64,000 bases of DNA from Planctomycetota bacterium (GTDB lineage Bacteria; Planctomycetota; UBA1135; UBA2386), in contig JACRLW010000053.1 in the NCBI GenBank assembly GCA_016235155.1, positions 78,358 through 142,357 on the forward strand, written 5' to 3'. Below are positions 1-9,195 of this stretch, piece after piece; position 1 is the stretch's first letter; each line of letters begins with the position of its first letter. The position numbers and the translations under genes were made by a program. Under the pieces are notes generated by a model that made no database searches, was not told the DNA's origin, and saw only the letters and a program-made list of their open reading frames with translations.

Positions 1-83
1 GAGAGGACGGCGGCGACGTCGGTCTCGATGCCGCGGCAAGCGGCGAAGGTGAACAGGAGCACGCAGGCGAGCGCGCGGAGCAT
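1..83 (-). CDS. Partial lipoprotein, N-terminus only (runs off the window)
   Basis: The minus strand opens an ATG at 83 and reads 27 codons to the window edge. The visible peptide starts MLRALACVLLFTFAAC, a short basic n-region and a hydrophobic core ending in a lipobox-like FAAC with the Cys at residue 16. It is therefore likely exported and lipidated. Nothing of the mature domain is visible beyond RGIETDVAAVL, so no function can be given. It is divergent from the phosphodiesterase gene at 142. A TATCCT hexamer sits six bases upstream of the ATG, which supports this start. Confidence 0.6.
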   Translation of the reverse strand, partial: MLRALACVLLFTFAACRGIETDVAAVL

Positions 84-89
84 GCGCGG

Positions 90-95
90 AGGATA
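90..95 (-). promoter_or_regulatory. Candidate -10 box for a leaderless transcript of the lipoprotein gene
   Basis: The minus strand reads TATCCT, then six bases, then the ATG at 83. Transcription normally begins about 6-7 nt after a -10 box, so the transcript would begin at or next to the start codon. No Shine-Dalgarno sequence is present. The same geometry recurs at other starts in the window. Confidence 0.4.
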
Positions 96-141
96 GGCGG
101 CGCGATGGACAGGCGCGCGCGCGCCGCCCACGATCGCGCCG

Positions 142-1500
142 ATGAAGTTGCTCGTCCTCGACGTCGTCGGACTGCGCGGCAAGGACCTGGCGCATGCGCC
201 GAGTTTGCGCGCGCTCGGCGAACGCGGCTTCGGAGCACCACTGCGCACCGTGTTTCCCGCGGTCACATGCACGGTGCAGGCGAGCTTCCTCACGGGCCGG
301 CTGCCGCGCGAACACGGGGTCGTCGCGAACGGTTGGTACTTCCGCGACCTGGCACAGGTCTGGCTCTGGCGCCAGGCCAACGGGCTCGTGCAGGGCGAGA
401 AGCTCTACGAGACGGCGAAGGCTCGCGACCCACGCTTCACCTGCGCGAAGCTGTTCTGGTGGTTCAACATGTACGCGGACGTCGCGTGGTCGGTGACGCC
501 GCGTCCGGAGTACCACGCGAACGGGCTGAAGAAACCCGGCCTCTACAGCGAGCCGCCGGACCTCCAGGCGGCGTTGCAGAGCGACCTCGGGCCGTTCCCG
601 CTGTTCCAGTTCTGGGGACCGGGCGCGGGCATCGCATCGACGCGATGGATCGCCGACGCCGCGCTCGAGGTGATCCGCCGTCACGACCCGACGCTGTGCA
701 TGGTCTACCTGCCGCACCTCGACTACGACCACCAGCGCTTCGGACCCGACGACCCGCGTTCGGTCGCGCAGGTCTCCGCCCTCGACGCCGAGGCCGGCAG
801 GCTGATCGATGCGGCTCGAGCGCGCGGGGCGGAGGTCATGGCGCTCGCGGAGTACGGCATCGAACGCGTGGAGCTGGCGATCCCGATCAACCGCGTGCTG
901 CACGAAAAGGGCTTCTTGCGGGTGCAGGAGACCGGCCACGGCCAGCTCCTCGATTGCGGCGCGTGCCGGGCGTTCGCCGTCGCGGATCACCAGTGCGCGC
1001 ACGTCTACGTCAAGGACGCGCGCGACCTCGCCGCCGTGAAGGCGCTGCTCGAAGCACAGACGGGCGTCGAGAGGGTGCTCGACCGCGCCGGGCAGCAAGC
1101 ACTCGGCATCGACCACGAACGCAGCGGTGAACTCGTGTGTGTCGCGGCGAAGGGCGCCTGGTTCGCCTACCACTACTGGCTCGACGAAGCACGCCGCCCC
1201 GACTTCGCCACGACGGTCGACATCCATCGCAAGCCGGGCTACGACCCGACCGAGCTGTTCGTCGACCCCGCGCTGCGCTTTCCGAAGTTGCGCGTCGCGA
1301 AGAACCTCGCCAGGAAACTGCTCGGCTTCCGCTACCTGATGGACGTGATCGGCACCGATCCGTCGATCGTGCGCGGCTCGCACGGGCGGATCTTCGAGGA
1401 AGCCGATGCCGGACCGGTGTTCCTGTGCTCGGACCGGCGCGACGCGGCGGACTTCGTCGACGCGACGGACGTCGCGCGGCGGATCCTCGCGTTGTTGTGA
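142..1500 (+). CDS. Alkaline phosphatase family protein (nucleotide pyrophosphatase/phosphodiesterase type)
   Basis: A 452-residue protein of the alkaline phosphatase superfamily, phosphodiesterase/NPP branch. It starts MKLLVLDVVG, giving the first metal-ligand Asp at position 7. The nucleophile region follows at about 38-53 (FPAVTCTVQASFLTG, with Thr42/Thr44 as candidate nucleophile), and a metal-binding stretch YLPHLDYDHQRFGPD lies near residue 190. A GSHG motif near residue 413 fits the last His ligand. These enzymes hydrolyse phosphomonoesters or phosphodiesters with two metal ions; the substrate cannot be read from sequence. No signal peptide is obvious, so it may be cytoplasmic. Length matches the bacterial members of the family. 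It is followed after 70 bp by the SlyD-like gene. Confidence 0.8.
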   Translation: MKLLVLDVVGLRGKDLAHAPSLRALGERGFGAPLRTVFPAVTCTVQASFLTGRLPREHGVVANGWYFRDLAQVWLWRQANGLVQGEKLYETAKARDPRFTCAKLFWWFNMYADVAWSVTPRPEYHANGLKKPGLYSEPPDLQAALQSDLGPFPLFQFWGPGAGIASTRWIADAALEVIRRHDPTLCMVYLPHLDYDHQRFGPDDPRSVAQVSALDAEAGRLIDAARARGAEVMALAEYGIERVELAIPINRVLHEKGFLRVQETGHGQLLDCGACRAFAVADHQCAHVYVKDARDLAAVKALLEAQTGVERVLDRAGQQALGIDHERSGELVCVAAKGAWFAYHYWLDEARRPDFATTVDIHRKPGYDPTELFVDPALRFPKLRVAKNLARKLLGFRYLMDVIGTDPSIVRGSHGRIFEEADAGPVFLCSDRRDAADFVDATDVARRILALL

Positions 1501-1558
1501 GGGCCCTGAGCCCGCGAGGAATCCGAGGCATGCCATCGGCAGCGGGCGCACGAGTTCC

Positions 1559-1564
1559 TACGCT
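1559..1564 (+). promoter_or_regulatory. Candidate -10 box, leaderless start of the FKBP gene
   Basis: TACGCT followed by six bases and the ATG at 1571. There is no Shine-Dalgarno sequence before that ATG. The spacing predicts transcription starting at the start codon, and this helped to choose 1571 over in-frame starts further upstream. Confidence 0.4.
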
Positions 1565-1570
1565 GCGCGG

Positions 1571-2071
1571 ATGCCGAGCACACCGACGGTCGCCGACGGC
1601 CGCGTCGTCACCCTTCACTACAAGCTGCAACTGCGCAGCGACGAGATCGTCGTCGACACGCAGGCCGAGGACGCCCCGATGAGCTACCTGCACGGTGCCT
1701 CGAACATCGTGCGCGGGCTCGAGGTCGCGCTCATGGGCAAGCGCGCGGGCGACGTGATCGCGGTCGTCGTCGAGCCAAAGGACGGCTACGGCGAGCGCGA
1801 CGAGGACGCGGTCGACGACGTGCCGCGCGACGTCTTCCCTGCCGACATCGAGCTCGCGGTCGGCCTTCAACTCACGGCGGAGGACGAGGACGGCATGGTC
1901 GTGCCGTGCGTCGTGCGGGAGATCCACAAGGACCACGTGGTGGTCGACATGAATCACCCGCTCGCGGGGGAGCGCCTGCGCTACGAGATCTTCGTGCTCG
2001 ACGTGCGCGACGCGACGCCGGAGGAACTCGAGCACGGCCATCCGCATGGCGAAGGTTGCGAGGACGAGTGA
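1571..2071 (+). CDS. slyD: SlyD-like FKBP-type peptidyl-prolyl cis-trans isomerase
   Basis: A 166-residue SlyD-type FKBP, which catalyses cis-trans isomerisation of X-Pro bonds and acts as a chaperone, usually in the cytoplasm. The N-terminal FKBP half carries VTLHYKLQLRSDE. The IF (insert-in-flap) region follows after GLEVALMGKRAGD, with the typical PKDGYGERD stretch. The C-terminal tail HGHPHGEGCEDE is His/Cys/acid-rich, like the metal-binding tails of SlyD proteins. An in-frame ATG lies further upstream at 1406, but it falls inside the previous gene, and homology starts only at 1571. The 3' end overlaps the start of the next gene by 26 bp, suggesting translational coupling. Confidence 0.85.
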   Translation: MPSTPTVADGRVVTLHYKLQLRSDEIVVDTQAEDAPMSYLHGASNIVRGLEVALMGKRAGDVIAVVVEPKDGYGERDEDAVDDVPRDVFPADIELAVGLQLTAEDEDGMVVPCVVREIHKDHVVVDMNHPLAGERLRYEIFVLDVRDATPEELEHGHPHGEGCEDE

Positions 2072-4760
2072 CGTCGTGCGAGTGACCCGCCTCGCGGTCG
2101 CCTGTGGCGTCGCGTTGGCGCTCGGCGCGTGCCGCGGCGATCCCGCGCCGCGCTCACCGCACGAGTTCGTCGGCCGCAAGCCCGACGGCCGAACGGTGAC
2201 TCCCGTCAACCAAACGCTTGCGCCGTTCGGAGGATTCGTCGACCTGCCCGGGCTGCGGCCGCAAGCGATCGGGTTCTCGCGCGACGGCGCGAAGCTCCTG
2301 GTGTCCGGCAAGACCGCCGAGCTGCTCGTGCTGGACGCGGACGACGGCGCCGTGCTGCAGCGCGTCGCCTTCCCGCACGACGATCGCCGCGAAGCGTCGG
2401 TCGAGCCGGTGTCGCCGAACATCCAAAAGCCCGACACGAAGGGTCAGCTCAGCTACACGGGCCTGCTGATCGCGGACGACGGCAAGCGCGTGTTCCTCAG
2501 CAACGTGCGCGGCTCGATCAAGGTCTTCGCGTTCGGCGACGACGGCGCGCTCGCGCCGTCGCACACGCTGCCCTTGCCGCCCGCGAACGCTCCGCGTCGT
2601 GACGAGGAGATCCCGACCGGTCTCGCGCTCTCGCGTGACGGTGGGACGCTCTGGGTCTGCGGCATGCTCGGCAACCGTCTGCTCGAACTCGACTCGAGCA
2701 CGGGCGACCTGCGGCGGACCATCGAGGTCGGCGTCGCGCCGTGGGACGTGGTCCTCGCCGGCGAACGGCTCTTCGTCAGCAACTTCGGCGGGCGGCGACC
2801 CGCGGCAGGCGATCTGGTCGGACCCGCGGGTCGTGGCACCACGGTGCGCGTCGATCCCGTGCGACACGTCGCGAGCGAGGGTTCGGTCAGCGTGATCGAC
2901 CTCGCGAGCGGAGCGGTCGTGCGCGAGACACCCACCGGCCTGCACGCCTGCGATCTCGCGCTCTCGCCCGACGGCCGTTTCGTCGTCTGCTGCAACGCGG
3001 GCAGCGACAACCTCAGCGTGCTCGACGCGCGCGACGGCACGCTGGTCGACACGATCTGGGCGAAGCCGTCCCCCGCGGACCTGCTCGGCGCGACTCCGAA
3101 CGCGCTCGCGTTCGCGCCGGACGGCGAGCGGCTCTACGTCGCGAATGGCACGCAGAACGCGATCGGCGTGATCGACTTCGACCCGGACGAGCGCGGTGAC
3201 AGCCGGTTGCGCGGACTGATCCCCGTCGGGTGGTTCCCCGGTGCGCTGCTCTTCGACGCCGCCCGCACGCGGGTCGTCGCCGCGAACGTGAAGGGCATCG
3301 GCTTCGGCCGCGAACGCCGCAGCGACGGCGAACCCGAGTTCAACTCGCACCAGTACCACGGCTCGGTCTCGCTCTGTCCTTTGCCGGACGACGAACTGCT
3401 CGAGCGACTCACCGTGCAGGTCGACGTCGGCTTGCGCCGGGATGCGATCGAGCATGCGCTCTTGCCGCCGCGCCCGGGCGTGCCGGCGCGCGCGATCCCC
3501 GAACGCGTCGGCGAGCCGAGCCTGATCCGGCACGTCGTCTACGTGATCAAGGAGAACCGCACCTACGACCAGGTGCTCGGCGACCTGCCGCAGGGACGCG
3601 GCGATCCGGAACTCTGCGTGTTCGGCGAGCGCATCACGCCGAACCAGCACGCGATCGCGCGGCAATTCGTCCTGCTCGACAACACCTACTGCGCGGGGAT
3701 CCTCTCGGCGGACGGCCACCAGTGGAGCACGACGGCGTTCGCCACCGACTACATGGAGAAGAGCTTTGCGGGCTTCCCGCGCAGCTACCCCGACGGCATG
3801 GGCGAGGACGAGGACGACGCGCTCGCATACTCACCCGCCGGCTTCATCTGGGACCACGCGTTGGCTCGGGGGATCACGCTGCGCAACTACGGCGAGTTCT
3901 GCGGGCCGAAGGTGCGCTGGCGCGATGCGTCGCGATCGGGCGAGCCCGACTTTTTGGCCTGCTGGAAGGCGTGGCAAGGGGAGACCGACGACGTCGTCTT
4001 CCAGTGCGCGCCGATGGTGCCTCCGCTCGAACCGCATTCGCCGCCGCACTACGTCGGTTGGAACATGTCCGTGCCCGACCAGTACCGCGCCGACGTCTTC
4101 CTGCGCGAGCTGGCGGAGTTCGAGAGCAGGGGCGAGTTCCCGCAACTCACGATCGTCTGCCTGCCGAACGATCACACCAGCGGCACCGACGAGGACTGTC
4201 CGACGCCCGCGGCATGCATGGCCGACAACGACCTCGCGTTCGGGCGCATCGTCGAGGGCCTGAGTCGTTCGCGCTTCTGGCCGAGGATGGCGATCTTTGG
4301 GATCGAAGACGACCCGCAGGCCGGTTGGGACCACGTGAGCGGCTATCGCACGACCTGCTACGTCGCCGGCCCGTACGTGAAGCGCGGCGTGACGGTCGGC
4401 ACGCAGTTCAACACGACGAGCGTGCTCCGCACGATCGAGCAGATCCTCGGCATCCCGCCGATGAACCAGTTCGACGCCAGCGCGACGCCGATGCACGACG
4501 CGTTCACCGACGTCGCGGACCTCACGCCGTTTTGCGCGCTGCCCGCGAACATCCGCCTCGACGAGATGAACCCGAAGGCCGGGTCCCTCCTCGACGCCGT
4601 GCTCCGCGACGACGCCCTCGCCTCCGCGTCGATCGACTTCTCGGCGGTCGACCGTGCGCCGGAGGACCTGCTCAATCGCATCCTGTGGCGCGCGATGCGC
4701 GGGACTGCGGTGCCGTATCCGGACTGGGCGGTGACGAAGGTCGCGGACGACGACGACTGA
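2046..4760 (+). CDS. YncE-like beta-propeller fused to a phosphoesterase/alkaline phosphatase domain, lipoprotein
   Basis: A 904-residue exported protein. The N-terminus (MAKVARTSDV...) leads into a hydrophobic stretch ending in the lipobox LGAC with Cys29, so a lipoprotein is likely. Residues about 50-460 are a YncE/surface-antigen-like propeller with repeated blades of the type LALSPDGRFVVCCNAGSDNL. From about 500 a PF04185-type phosphoesterase domain starts with VVYVIKENRTYDQVLGDL; further on, SADGHQWSTTAFATDY and the ED(D)PQAGWDHVSG region supply probable metal ligands. The pairing of propeller and phosphatase is a known bifunctional architecture. Start: ATG 2046 overlaps the FKBP gene by 26 bp; GTG codons at 2076 and 2082 would give a shorter, more typical signal peptide. 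It ends 9 bp before a convergent gene, leaving no room for a terminator. Confidence 0.85.
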   Translation: MAKVARTSDVVRVTRLAVACGVALALGACRGDPAPRSPHEFVGRKPDGRTVTPVNQTLAPFGGFVDLPGLRPQAIGFSRDGAKLLVSGKTAELLVLDADDGAVLQRVAFPHDDRREASVEPVSPNIQKPDTKGQLSYTGLLIADDGKRVFLSNVRGSIKVFAFGDDGALAPSHTLPLPPANAPRRDEEIPTGLALSRDGGTLWVCGMLGNRLLELDSSTGDLRRTIEVGVAPWDVVLAGERLFVSNFGGRRPAAGDLVGPAGRGTTVRVDPVRHVASEGSVSVIDLASGAVVRETPTGLHACDLALSPDGRFVVCCNAGSDNLSVLDARDGTLVDTIWAKPSPADLLGATPNALAFAPDGERLYVANGTQNAIGVIDFDPDERGDSRLRGLIPVGWFPGALLFDAARTRVVAANVKGIGFGRERRSDGEPEFNSHQYHGSVSLCPLPDDELLERLTVQVDVGLRRDAIEHALLPPRPGVPARAIPERVGEPSLIRHVVYVIKENRTYDQVLGDLPQGRGDPELCVFGERITPNQHAIARQFVLLDNTYCAGILSADGHQWSTTAFATDYMEKSFAGFPRSYPDGMGEDEDDALAYSPAGFIWDHALARGITLRNYGEFCGPKVRWRDASRSGEPDFLACWKAWQGETDDVVFQCAPMVPPLEPHSPPHYVGWNMSVPDQYRADVFLRELAEFESRGEFPQLTIVCLPNDHTSGTDEDCPTPAACMADNDLAFGRIVEGLSRSRFWPRMAIFGIEDDPQAGWDHVSGYRTTCYVAGPYVKRGVTVGTQFNTTSVLRTIEQILGIPPMNQFDASATPMHDAFTDVADLTPFCALPANIRLDEMNPKAGSLLDAVLRDDALASASIDFSAVDRAPEDLLNRILWRAMRGTAVPYPDWAVTKVADDDD

Positions 4761-4769
4761 GCGACGTCG

Positions 4770-6506
4770 TCACTTCACGGCGAGCGCCGTCATCCCCTCG
4801 CGCAGCTCCACCGCGCGCTTCTTCGCCTTCGCGTCGATCTCGACGAGCCACGAGCGGCGAGGGCGGGTGCGCGGGGCGTCGCCTTCTTTCGCTTCGCCTT
4901 CCGGCTTGTCGTCGGTCTTCTCCGCGTCGGACTGCTCTTGCGGCGAGAGCACCTTCAGGCCGATCTTCGAAAGGGTCTTCGCGTAGGGGAGCTCCTGCGT
5001 GCCGTCGACGTACTTGTCGAAGAACGAACCCATGCGCTTGCCGGCGACCTTCTCGCAGGCGCGTTCGAAGTCCGCGTCCTCGAAGCCCGCGCCGGAGGAC
5101 ATGCACTGCTCGTAGACGGCGCGCATGACGTCGTCGAGGGAGCGCTTGCCGTCGGTCGCGTCGCGGATCTCGACGTCGAGCAGGAGCCCGAGCAGCATGC
5201 CCTTGTTGTAGTAGTCGGGCGCGGTGCGACCGCGGCGCATGTAGGGCGCGTCCCAGACCGTCCAACTCGCGTCGGCGACGCTCATCTTGAGGCGGCCGGG
5301 GTTGTTCTGCAGGGTGCGGATCTCGCTCGCGATCGCGTCGAGCCAGAAGTGCTCGGCGTCCCAGATGCCCGCGCGCACGAGGAGGAGGTCGCCGTAGTAG
5401 CTCGTCACGCCTTCGCTGAGCCAGAGGAAGCGCGTGCGGTTCGGGCCGGCGTAGTCGAAGGGACCCAGCGCCTTCGGACGCAGGCGCTTCACGTTCCACG
5501 CGTGGAAGAACTCGTGGCTGGCGAGCGAATCCCACGCCGACGGGTCGTCGGGCCGAGAACCGCCCAGATCCATCATCCCCATGTCGCAGGAGTTGAGGTG
5601 CTCGAGGCCGCCGCCGCCGGGGAACGAGATGAGGAACACGTAGCGGTCGTACGCCGGCTTGCCCCACATCGCGTGGTGGGCACGGACCATCGTCGTGTAG
5701 CGGGCGACGATCGCGTCGCGGTCGTTGCGATCGTGCTCGAAGCCCGACCAGACGATCTCGTAGCGCGTGCCGTCCACGTCGAAGTCGCGCCGCTCGAACT
5801 CGCCGACGTGGAAGGGGCAGTCGGCGAAGACGTCGTAGTCGGACGACGCGAAGGCGAGTTGATCGGGTGCGGTGCGCGTCATGCCGGTCGCGACGTCCCA
5901 GCCCGCGGGCAGTTCGAAGCTGAGCTTGTGCGGGATGGCGATGCGACCGGGCACGTAGAGCCAGGTCGCGGGACCCTCGAAGCCGTAGGCGCGGAAGCGC
6001 GGCGGCGGCTTCTTCGGCGCGGTCTCGCCTTCACCGTCGGTCTTCGCTTCGCCGGCGGGCTCGTCGCCCTCCTTCGCGTCGCCTTCGGCCGGGTCACGGA
6101 CCGGGCGACCGAGGCCCTTGCCGAGGCTGAAGCCGGGGCCGAAGCCCGACGACGCGCGCGTGCGGAGCGAGTAGTCGATCACGATCGACCTTGCGCCCTT
6201 GGCGTGCACGTGCCAGGCGTTCGCGTCGTCGCCCTCGACCTTCAGCATCGCGCCGTTGCCGTCGGTCGCGCTGATCTCGGCGACGTTCTTCCCGAAGTCG
6301 TGGAGCGTGTAGGAGCCGGGCTTCCACGCGGGCATGGCGACGTCGAGGCGCTCGCCCTGGCAGCCGTCGTATCGGACCCTCACGTGCGCGAACTCTTCCC
6401 CGGGGCCGAAGCGCAGCCGGAACTCGGCGCTGGTCTGCGCCGGAGCGGATCCGGCGGAAAGGGCGACCCAGGACAAACACAGGATGGCTCGTGGCCTCGT
6501 CGTCAT
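4770..6506 (-). CDS. M61 family (glycyl aminopeptidase-like) metallopeptidase, exported
   Basis: 578 residues with a signal peptide (MTTRPRAILCLSWVALSAGS, cleavage near APAQ). The M61 catalytic domain is clear. Its substrate-binding loop GGGGLEH (297-303) replaces the GAMEN motif of M1 enzymes. The zinc motif HEFFHAWN is at 331-338, and the third ligand Glu365 lies in LSEGVTSYYGD. The N-terminal beta domain (about 25-250) is interrupted by a charged low-complexity insert at 135-165 (EGDAKEGDEPAGEAK type); a similar insert lies near 530-560. Most M61 proteins end in a PDZ domain; here the tail is short and I cannot recognise one. The ORF stays open upstream to 8255, but that part is only the complement of the FG-GAP gene. 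ATG 6506 gives the signal peptide, so it is preferred. Confidence 0.85.
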   Translation of the reverse strand: MTTRPRAILCLSWVALSAGSAPAQTSAEFRLRFGPGEEFAHVRVRYDGCQGERLDVAMPAWKPGSYTLHDFGKNVAEISATDGNGAMLKVEGDDANAWHVHAKGARSIVIDYSLRTRASSGFGPGFSLGKGLGRPVRDPAEGDAKEGDEPAGEAKTDGEGETAPKKPPPRFRAYGFEGPATWLYVPGRIAIPHKLSFELPAGWDVATGMTRTAPDQLAFASSDYDVFADCPFHVGEFERRDFDVDGTRYEIVWSGFEHDRNDRDAIVARYTTMVRAHHAMWGKPAYDRYVFLISFPGGGGLEHLNSCDMGMMDLGGSRPDDPSAWDSLASHEFFHAWNVKRLRPKALGPFDYAGPNRTRFLWLSEGVTSYYGDLLLVRAGIWDAEHFWLDAIASEIRTLQNNPGRLKMSVADASWTVWDAPYMRRGRTAPDYYNKGMLLGLLLDVEIRDATDGKRSLDDVMRAVYEQCMSSGAGFEDADFERACEKVAGKRMGSFFDKYVDGTQELPYAKTLSKIGLKVLSPQEQSDAEKTDDKPEGEAKEGDAPRTRPRRSWLVEIDAKAKKRAVELREGMTALAVK

Positions 6507-6579
6507 GGTGCGGAGCGATTCGTGGATCGTTCTCGGCGAGGCGCGATCGAGCGGCGCCTCACGGCCGGATGACGAGTCG

Positions 6580-6585
6580 TATCCT
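6580..6585 (+). promoter_or_regulatory. Candidate -10 box upstream of the FG-GAP gene
   Basis: TATCCT, 30 bases before the GTG at 6616. It lies between two divergent genes (4770-6506 minus and 6616-9195 plus), where a promoter is expected. No convincing -35 was found. Confidence 0.3.
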
Positions 6586-6615
6586 TCCCGACGGCCGCGA
6601 GTCGAGTGAGCGCGC

Positions 6616-9195
6616 GTGCGGAAATCGTCCTTCTTCATCTCCTTCGTGCTCCTGGTCGCGACGCCGAGCGTCGCGCAGGTCCGACCGATCCAGGCGCCGG
6701 CGGCGCTCGCGGATCCACGGACCCGTCTGCCCGGAGGGATGGGCGAGGCGGTGAGTTGCGCCGTCGCGGACTTCGACGGCGACGGCCGGGCGGACTTCGC
6801 TCGCGCCGCGGCCGATCGCGTGCGCGTGCTGTTCCAGGAGGCGTCGGGCGTCTTCGCGGAGAAAGCCGGGCAGGTGCCGATCGTCTTCGGCGCCCTGGCG
6901 CGCTGCCGAGCGATCGCGGCGGGCGACTTCGACGGCGATCTCGACGTCGACCTCGTCGTCGGCCTGCTGACCTCGGCCGACGTTCTGCTGATCAACGACG
7001 GCACCGGCACCTTCACGCGCGGGCCGGCCGGCGCGATCCCGCCGACGCCGTTCGTCGCGACGCTGCGCCTCGTGGTCGCGAACTTCGACGGCCGCGGGCC
7101 CGACGCCCTGCTGGTTCTCGCCGCGAACGCGCCGCCGCGGCTGCTGTACGCGAACTTCGGCGGCACGTTCTTCGACGCCTCGGGGTTCCTGCCGTCGGTC
7201 GCGCTGCAGGCGCGCGAGGTCGCCGCCGCCGGGGATCTCGATCGCGACGGCTTCCCCGACCTCGTGCTCGGCGGGACCGCGCTCGCGCCGACCTTGTTCC
7301 TCTTCAACGCCGGCAACGGGGACTTCACGCAAGGCGTGACGAACACGCCGTTCGCGCTCACGACGCGCGACGCGGTGATCACGGACGTCGACGGCACGCC
7401 GCCGAACGAGGTCGTGCTCGCGCCCGACGCCGGCGTCGCTTCGTCACCGGTCGTGTTGCGCGTGTCGCGCACGAACATCGTGAGGATCCCGCCGCAGGCC
7501 GGCGGCTTCGTGCTCCAAAGTTGGCAGCGCATCACGCTCGGTGACTTCGACGGCGACGCGCTCGCGGATCTGCTGGCGCTCGACGGCGACGGTGCGCTGT
7601 GGAGCGGTCGCGGGCTCGGCAACGGCAACTTCATGGCCGCGGTCGCGCTGCTCGACGCTGCGAATCGCCGCGGTCCGTGCGTCGCCGACTTCGAGCCCGA
7701 TGGCGACCTCGACGTGTGGGTGCCCGGTTCGACCCATCGCGACGCGATCCTGCTCGGCGGACCCGGCGGCGCGTTCACCGCGACCGAGGACTCGACGTCA
7801 CCGGATCGCGGTGCGTTCGCGGGATGGCGTACGGCGATCGTCGACGCCACCGGCGACGGCGATCTCGACGTGATGCTGTGTTCGTCCACCGGTCGCTTCG
7901 CGCTATGGGCGAACGACGGCGGCGCGCGCTTCGCCGCGAGTCCGCTCACGCCGCCTGACCAGACGGGGCTCGGTTCGATCGTCGCGTTGCTCGCGGGGCG
8001 ACTCGTGGCATCCGGAAGCGCGCGGGACCTGTTCGTCGTCGGGCAGCCCAATCCGCTGGCGCCGAGCGGTTTTGCGGTCTTCGGCCGTCCGAACGGCGGC
8101 GTCTGGGTCGATCGCAGCAGCATGATCGCCGGCACGCAGGCCGGTCGGGTGCTGACCGCGGCAACGCTTGCGACCTTCGGCGCGGCGACGAGCTCCGTCG
8201 CGCGCAGCGATCTCGTGCTGGGCGATGCGACCGGCAACGTGAGCGTGCACCACAACGACGGCTCGACGATCGCCGCGATCGCCGCCGCGATCCCGATCGT
8301 GCACTCGGGGAATGTGCTCGCCCTGTTGAGCGGCGACCTCGATCGCGACGGCGCGGCCGACGTCGTCGTGCTGCCGAGCGGCGGTCCGCCCGAGTTCCAT
8401 CGCGCGTTGCCGCCCGATCACCTGCACTTCGGGCATGTTCCCGGCGCGTTCCCGACCGCCGTCCCGGCGCTCGCGGGCGTGATCGACGACTTCGACGGCG
8501 ACGGCCGCAACGACCTGATCTTCGCCACGCCGGGCACGCCGCAGGGGCTGACGATGTTCCGCGGGGTCGCCGGAGGCTTCGTCGAGGTCACCTCGGCCGA
8601 ACTCGGTGCGGTGCCCGCGGTGCAGGACGTGCGCGCCCTCGCCGCGCTCGGTCCGCCGGACGCGCGCCGCGTGGTCGTCGGTCGCGGCACCGGCGACGAC
8701 CTCTTGATCGAGCGTCCGGCGGGGGGACCGTTCCGCCTCGTCGAAGCGCTGGCGGTTCACGGCAGCAACTCGACTCGCGAACTGCACGGCGCGGACCTCG
8801 ACACCGACGGTGACGATGATCTCATCGTTGCGCGCGCGGACGCCTCACCGCTCGTGCTGCTGCGCAGCGACGTCGGTCTCGCCGCGCGCGGTCCGGCGCA
8901 GGCCGGCAACGTGGTGCGGATCGACGGCACGGCGCCGGCCGGACGGTTGGCCTTCCTGCTGTTCAGCCCCTTCACGATGCGGGTCGAAGTCCCGCCCTTC
9001 GGCGTGCTGCGCCTGGTCTCGCCCGCGACCTTCCTCGGCACGGTCGTGCCGCCGAGCGGCGCGTTCGCGGTCGAACTGGTCGTGCCGGCGGCGCTCCAGC
9101 CGGGCCTGCTGCCGCTGCAGCTCGTCACGCTGGACCCGCTGAGCGCCGCGATCGAGCTCGGCAATCTCGAAGTCGTGGTCCTCACGCGCACGTAA
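6616..9195 (+). CDS. Secreted FG-GAP/VCBS repeat protein
   Basis: 859 residues, GTG start, signal peptide MRKSSFFISFVLLVATPSVAQ. The body holds about eleven FG-GAP/VCBS-type repeats with calcium-binding-like loops: DFDGDGRADF, DFDGDLDVDL, DLDRDGFPDL, DFDGDALADL, DLDRDGAADV, DFDGDGRNDL, DLDTDGDDDL and more degenerate forms. This predicts a beta-propeller that binds calcium and faces the periplasm or cell surface. The last 110 residues (from about GNVVRIDGTAPAGR) form a separate beta-rich domain ending in PLQLVTLDPLSAAIELGNLEV, which resembles the end domains of other secreted proteins in the window. The function is unknown; adhesion or surface display is usual speculation for such proteins. 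Divergent from the M61 peptidase gene. Confidence 0.75.
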   Translation: MRKSSFFISFVLLVATPSVAQVRPIQAPAALADPRTRLPGGMGEAVSCAVADFDGDGRADFARAAADRVRVLFQEASGVFAEKAGQVPIVFGALARCRAIAAGDFDGDLDVDLVVGLLTSADVLLINDGTGTFTRGPAGAIPPTPFVATLRLVVANFDGRGPDALLVLAANAPPRLLYANFGGTFFDASGFLPSVALQAREVAAAGDLDRDGFPDLVLGGTALAPTLFLFNAGNGDFTQGVTNTPFALTTRDAVITDVDGTPPNEVVLAPDAGVASSPVVLRVSRTNIVRIPPQAGGFVLQSWQRITLGDFDGDALADLLALDGDGALWSGRGLGNGNFMAAVALLDAANRRGPCVADFEPDGDLDVWVPGSTHRDAILLGGPGGAFTATEDSTSPDRGAFAGWRTAIVDATGDGDLDVMLCSSTGRFALWANDGGARFAASPLTPPDQTGLGSIVALLAGRLVASGSARDLFVVGQPNPLAPSGFAVFGRPNGGVWVDRSSMIAGTQAGRVLTAATLATFGAATSSVARSDLVLGDATGNVSVHHNDGSTIAAIAAAIPIVHSGNVLALLSGDLDRDGAADVVVLPSGGPPEFHRALPPDHLHFGHVPGAFPTAVPALAGVIDDFDGDGRNDLIFATPGTPQGLTMFRGVAGGFVEVTSAELGAVPAVQDVRALAALGPPDARRVVVGRGTGDDLLIERPAGGPFRLVEALAVHGSNSTRELHGADLDTDGDDDLIVARADASPLVLLRSDVGLAARGPAQAGNVVRIDGTAPAGRLAFLLFSPFTMRVEVPPFGVLRLVSPATFLGTVVPPSGAFAVELVVPAALQPGLLPLQLVTLDPLSAAIELGNLEVVVLTRT

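Noticed and set aside
6507-8255. Upstream extension of the M61 frame on the minus strand to 8255
   Set aside because: This stretch is the complement of the FG-GAP gene at 6616-9195, whose repeats and signal peptide are clear. The extension has a low-complexity Ser/Pro/Arg composition typical of a GC-rich shadow frame.
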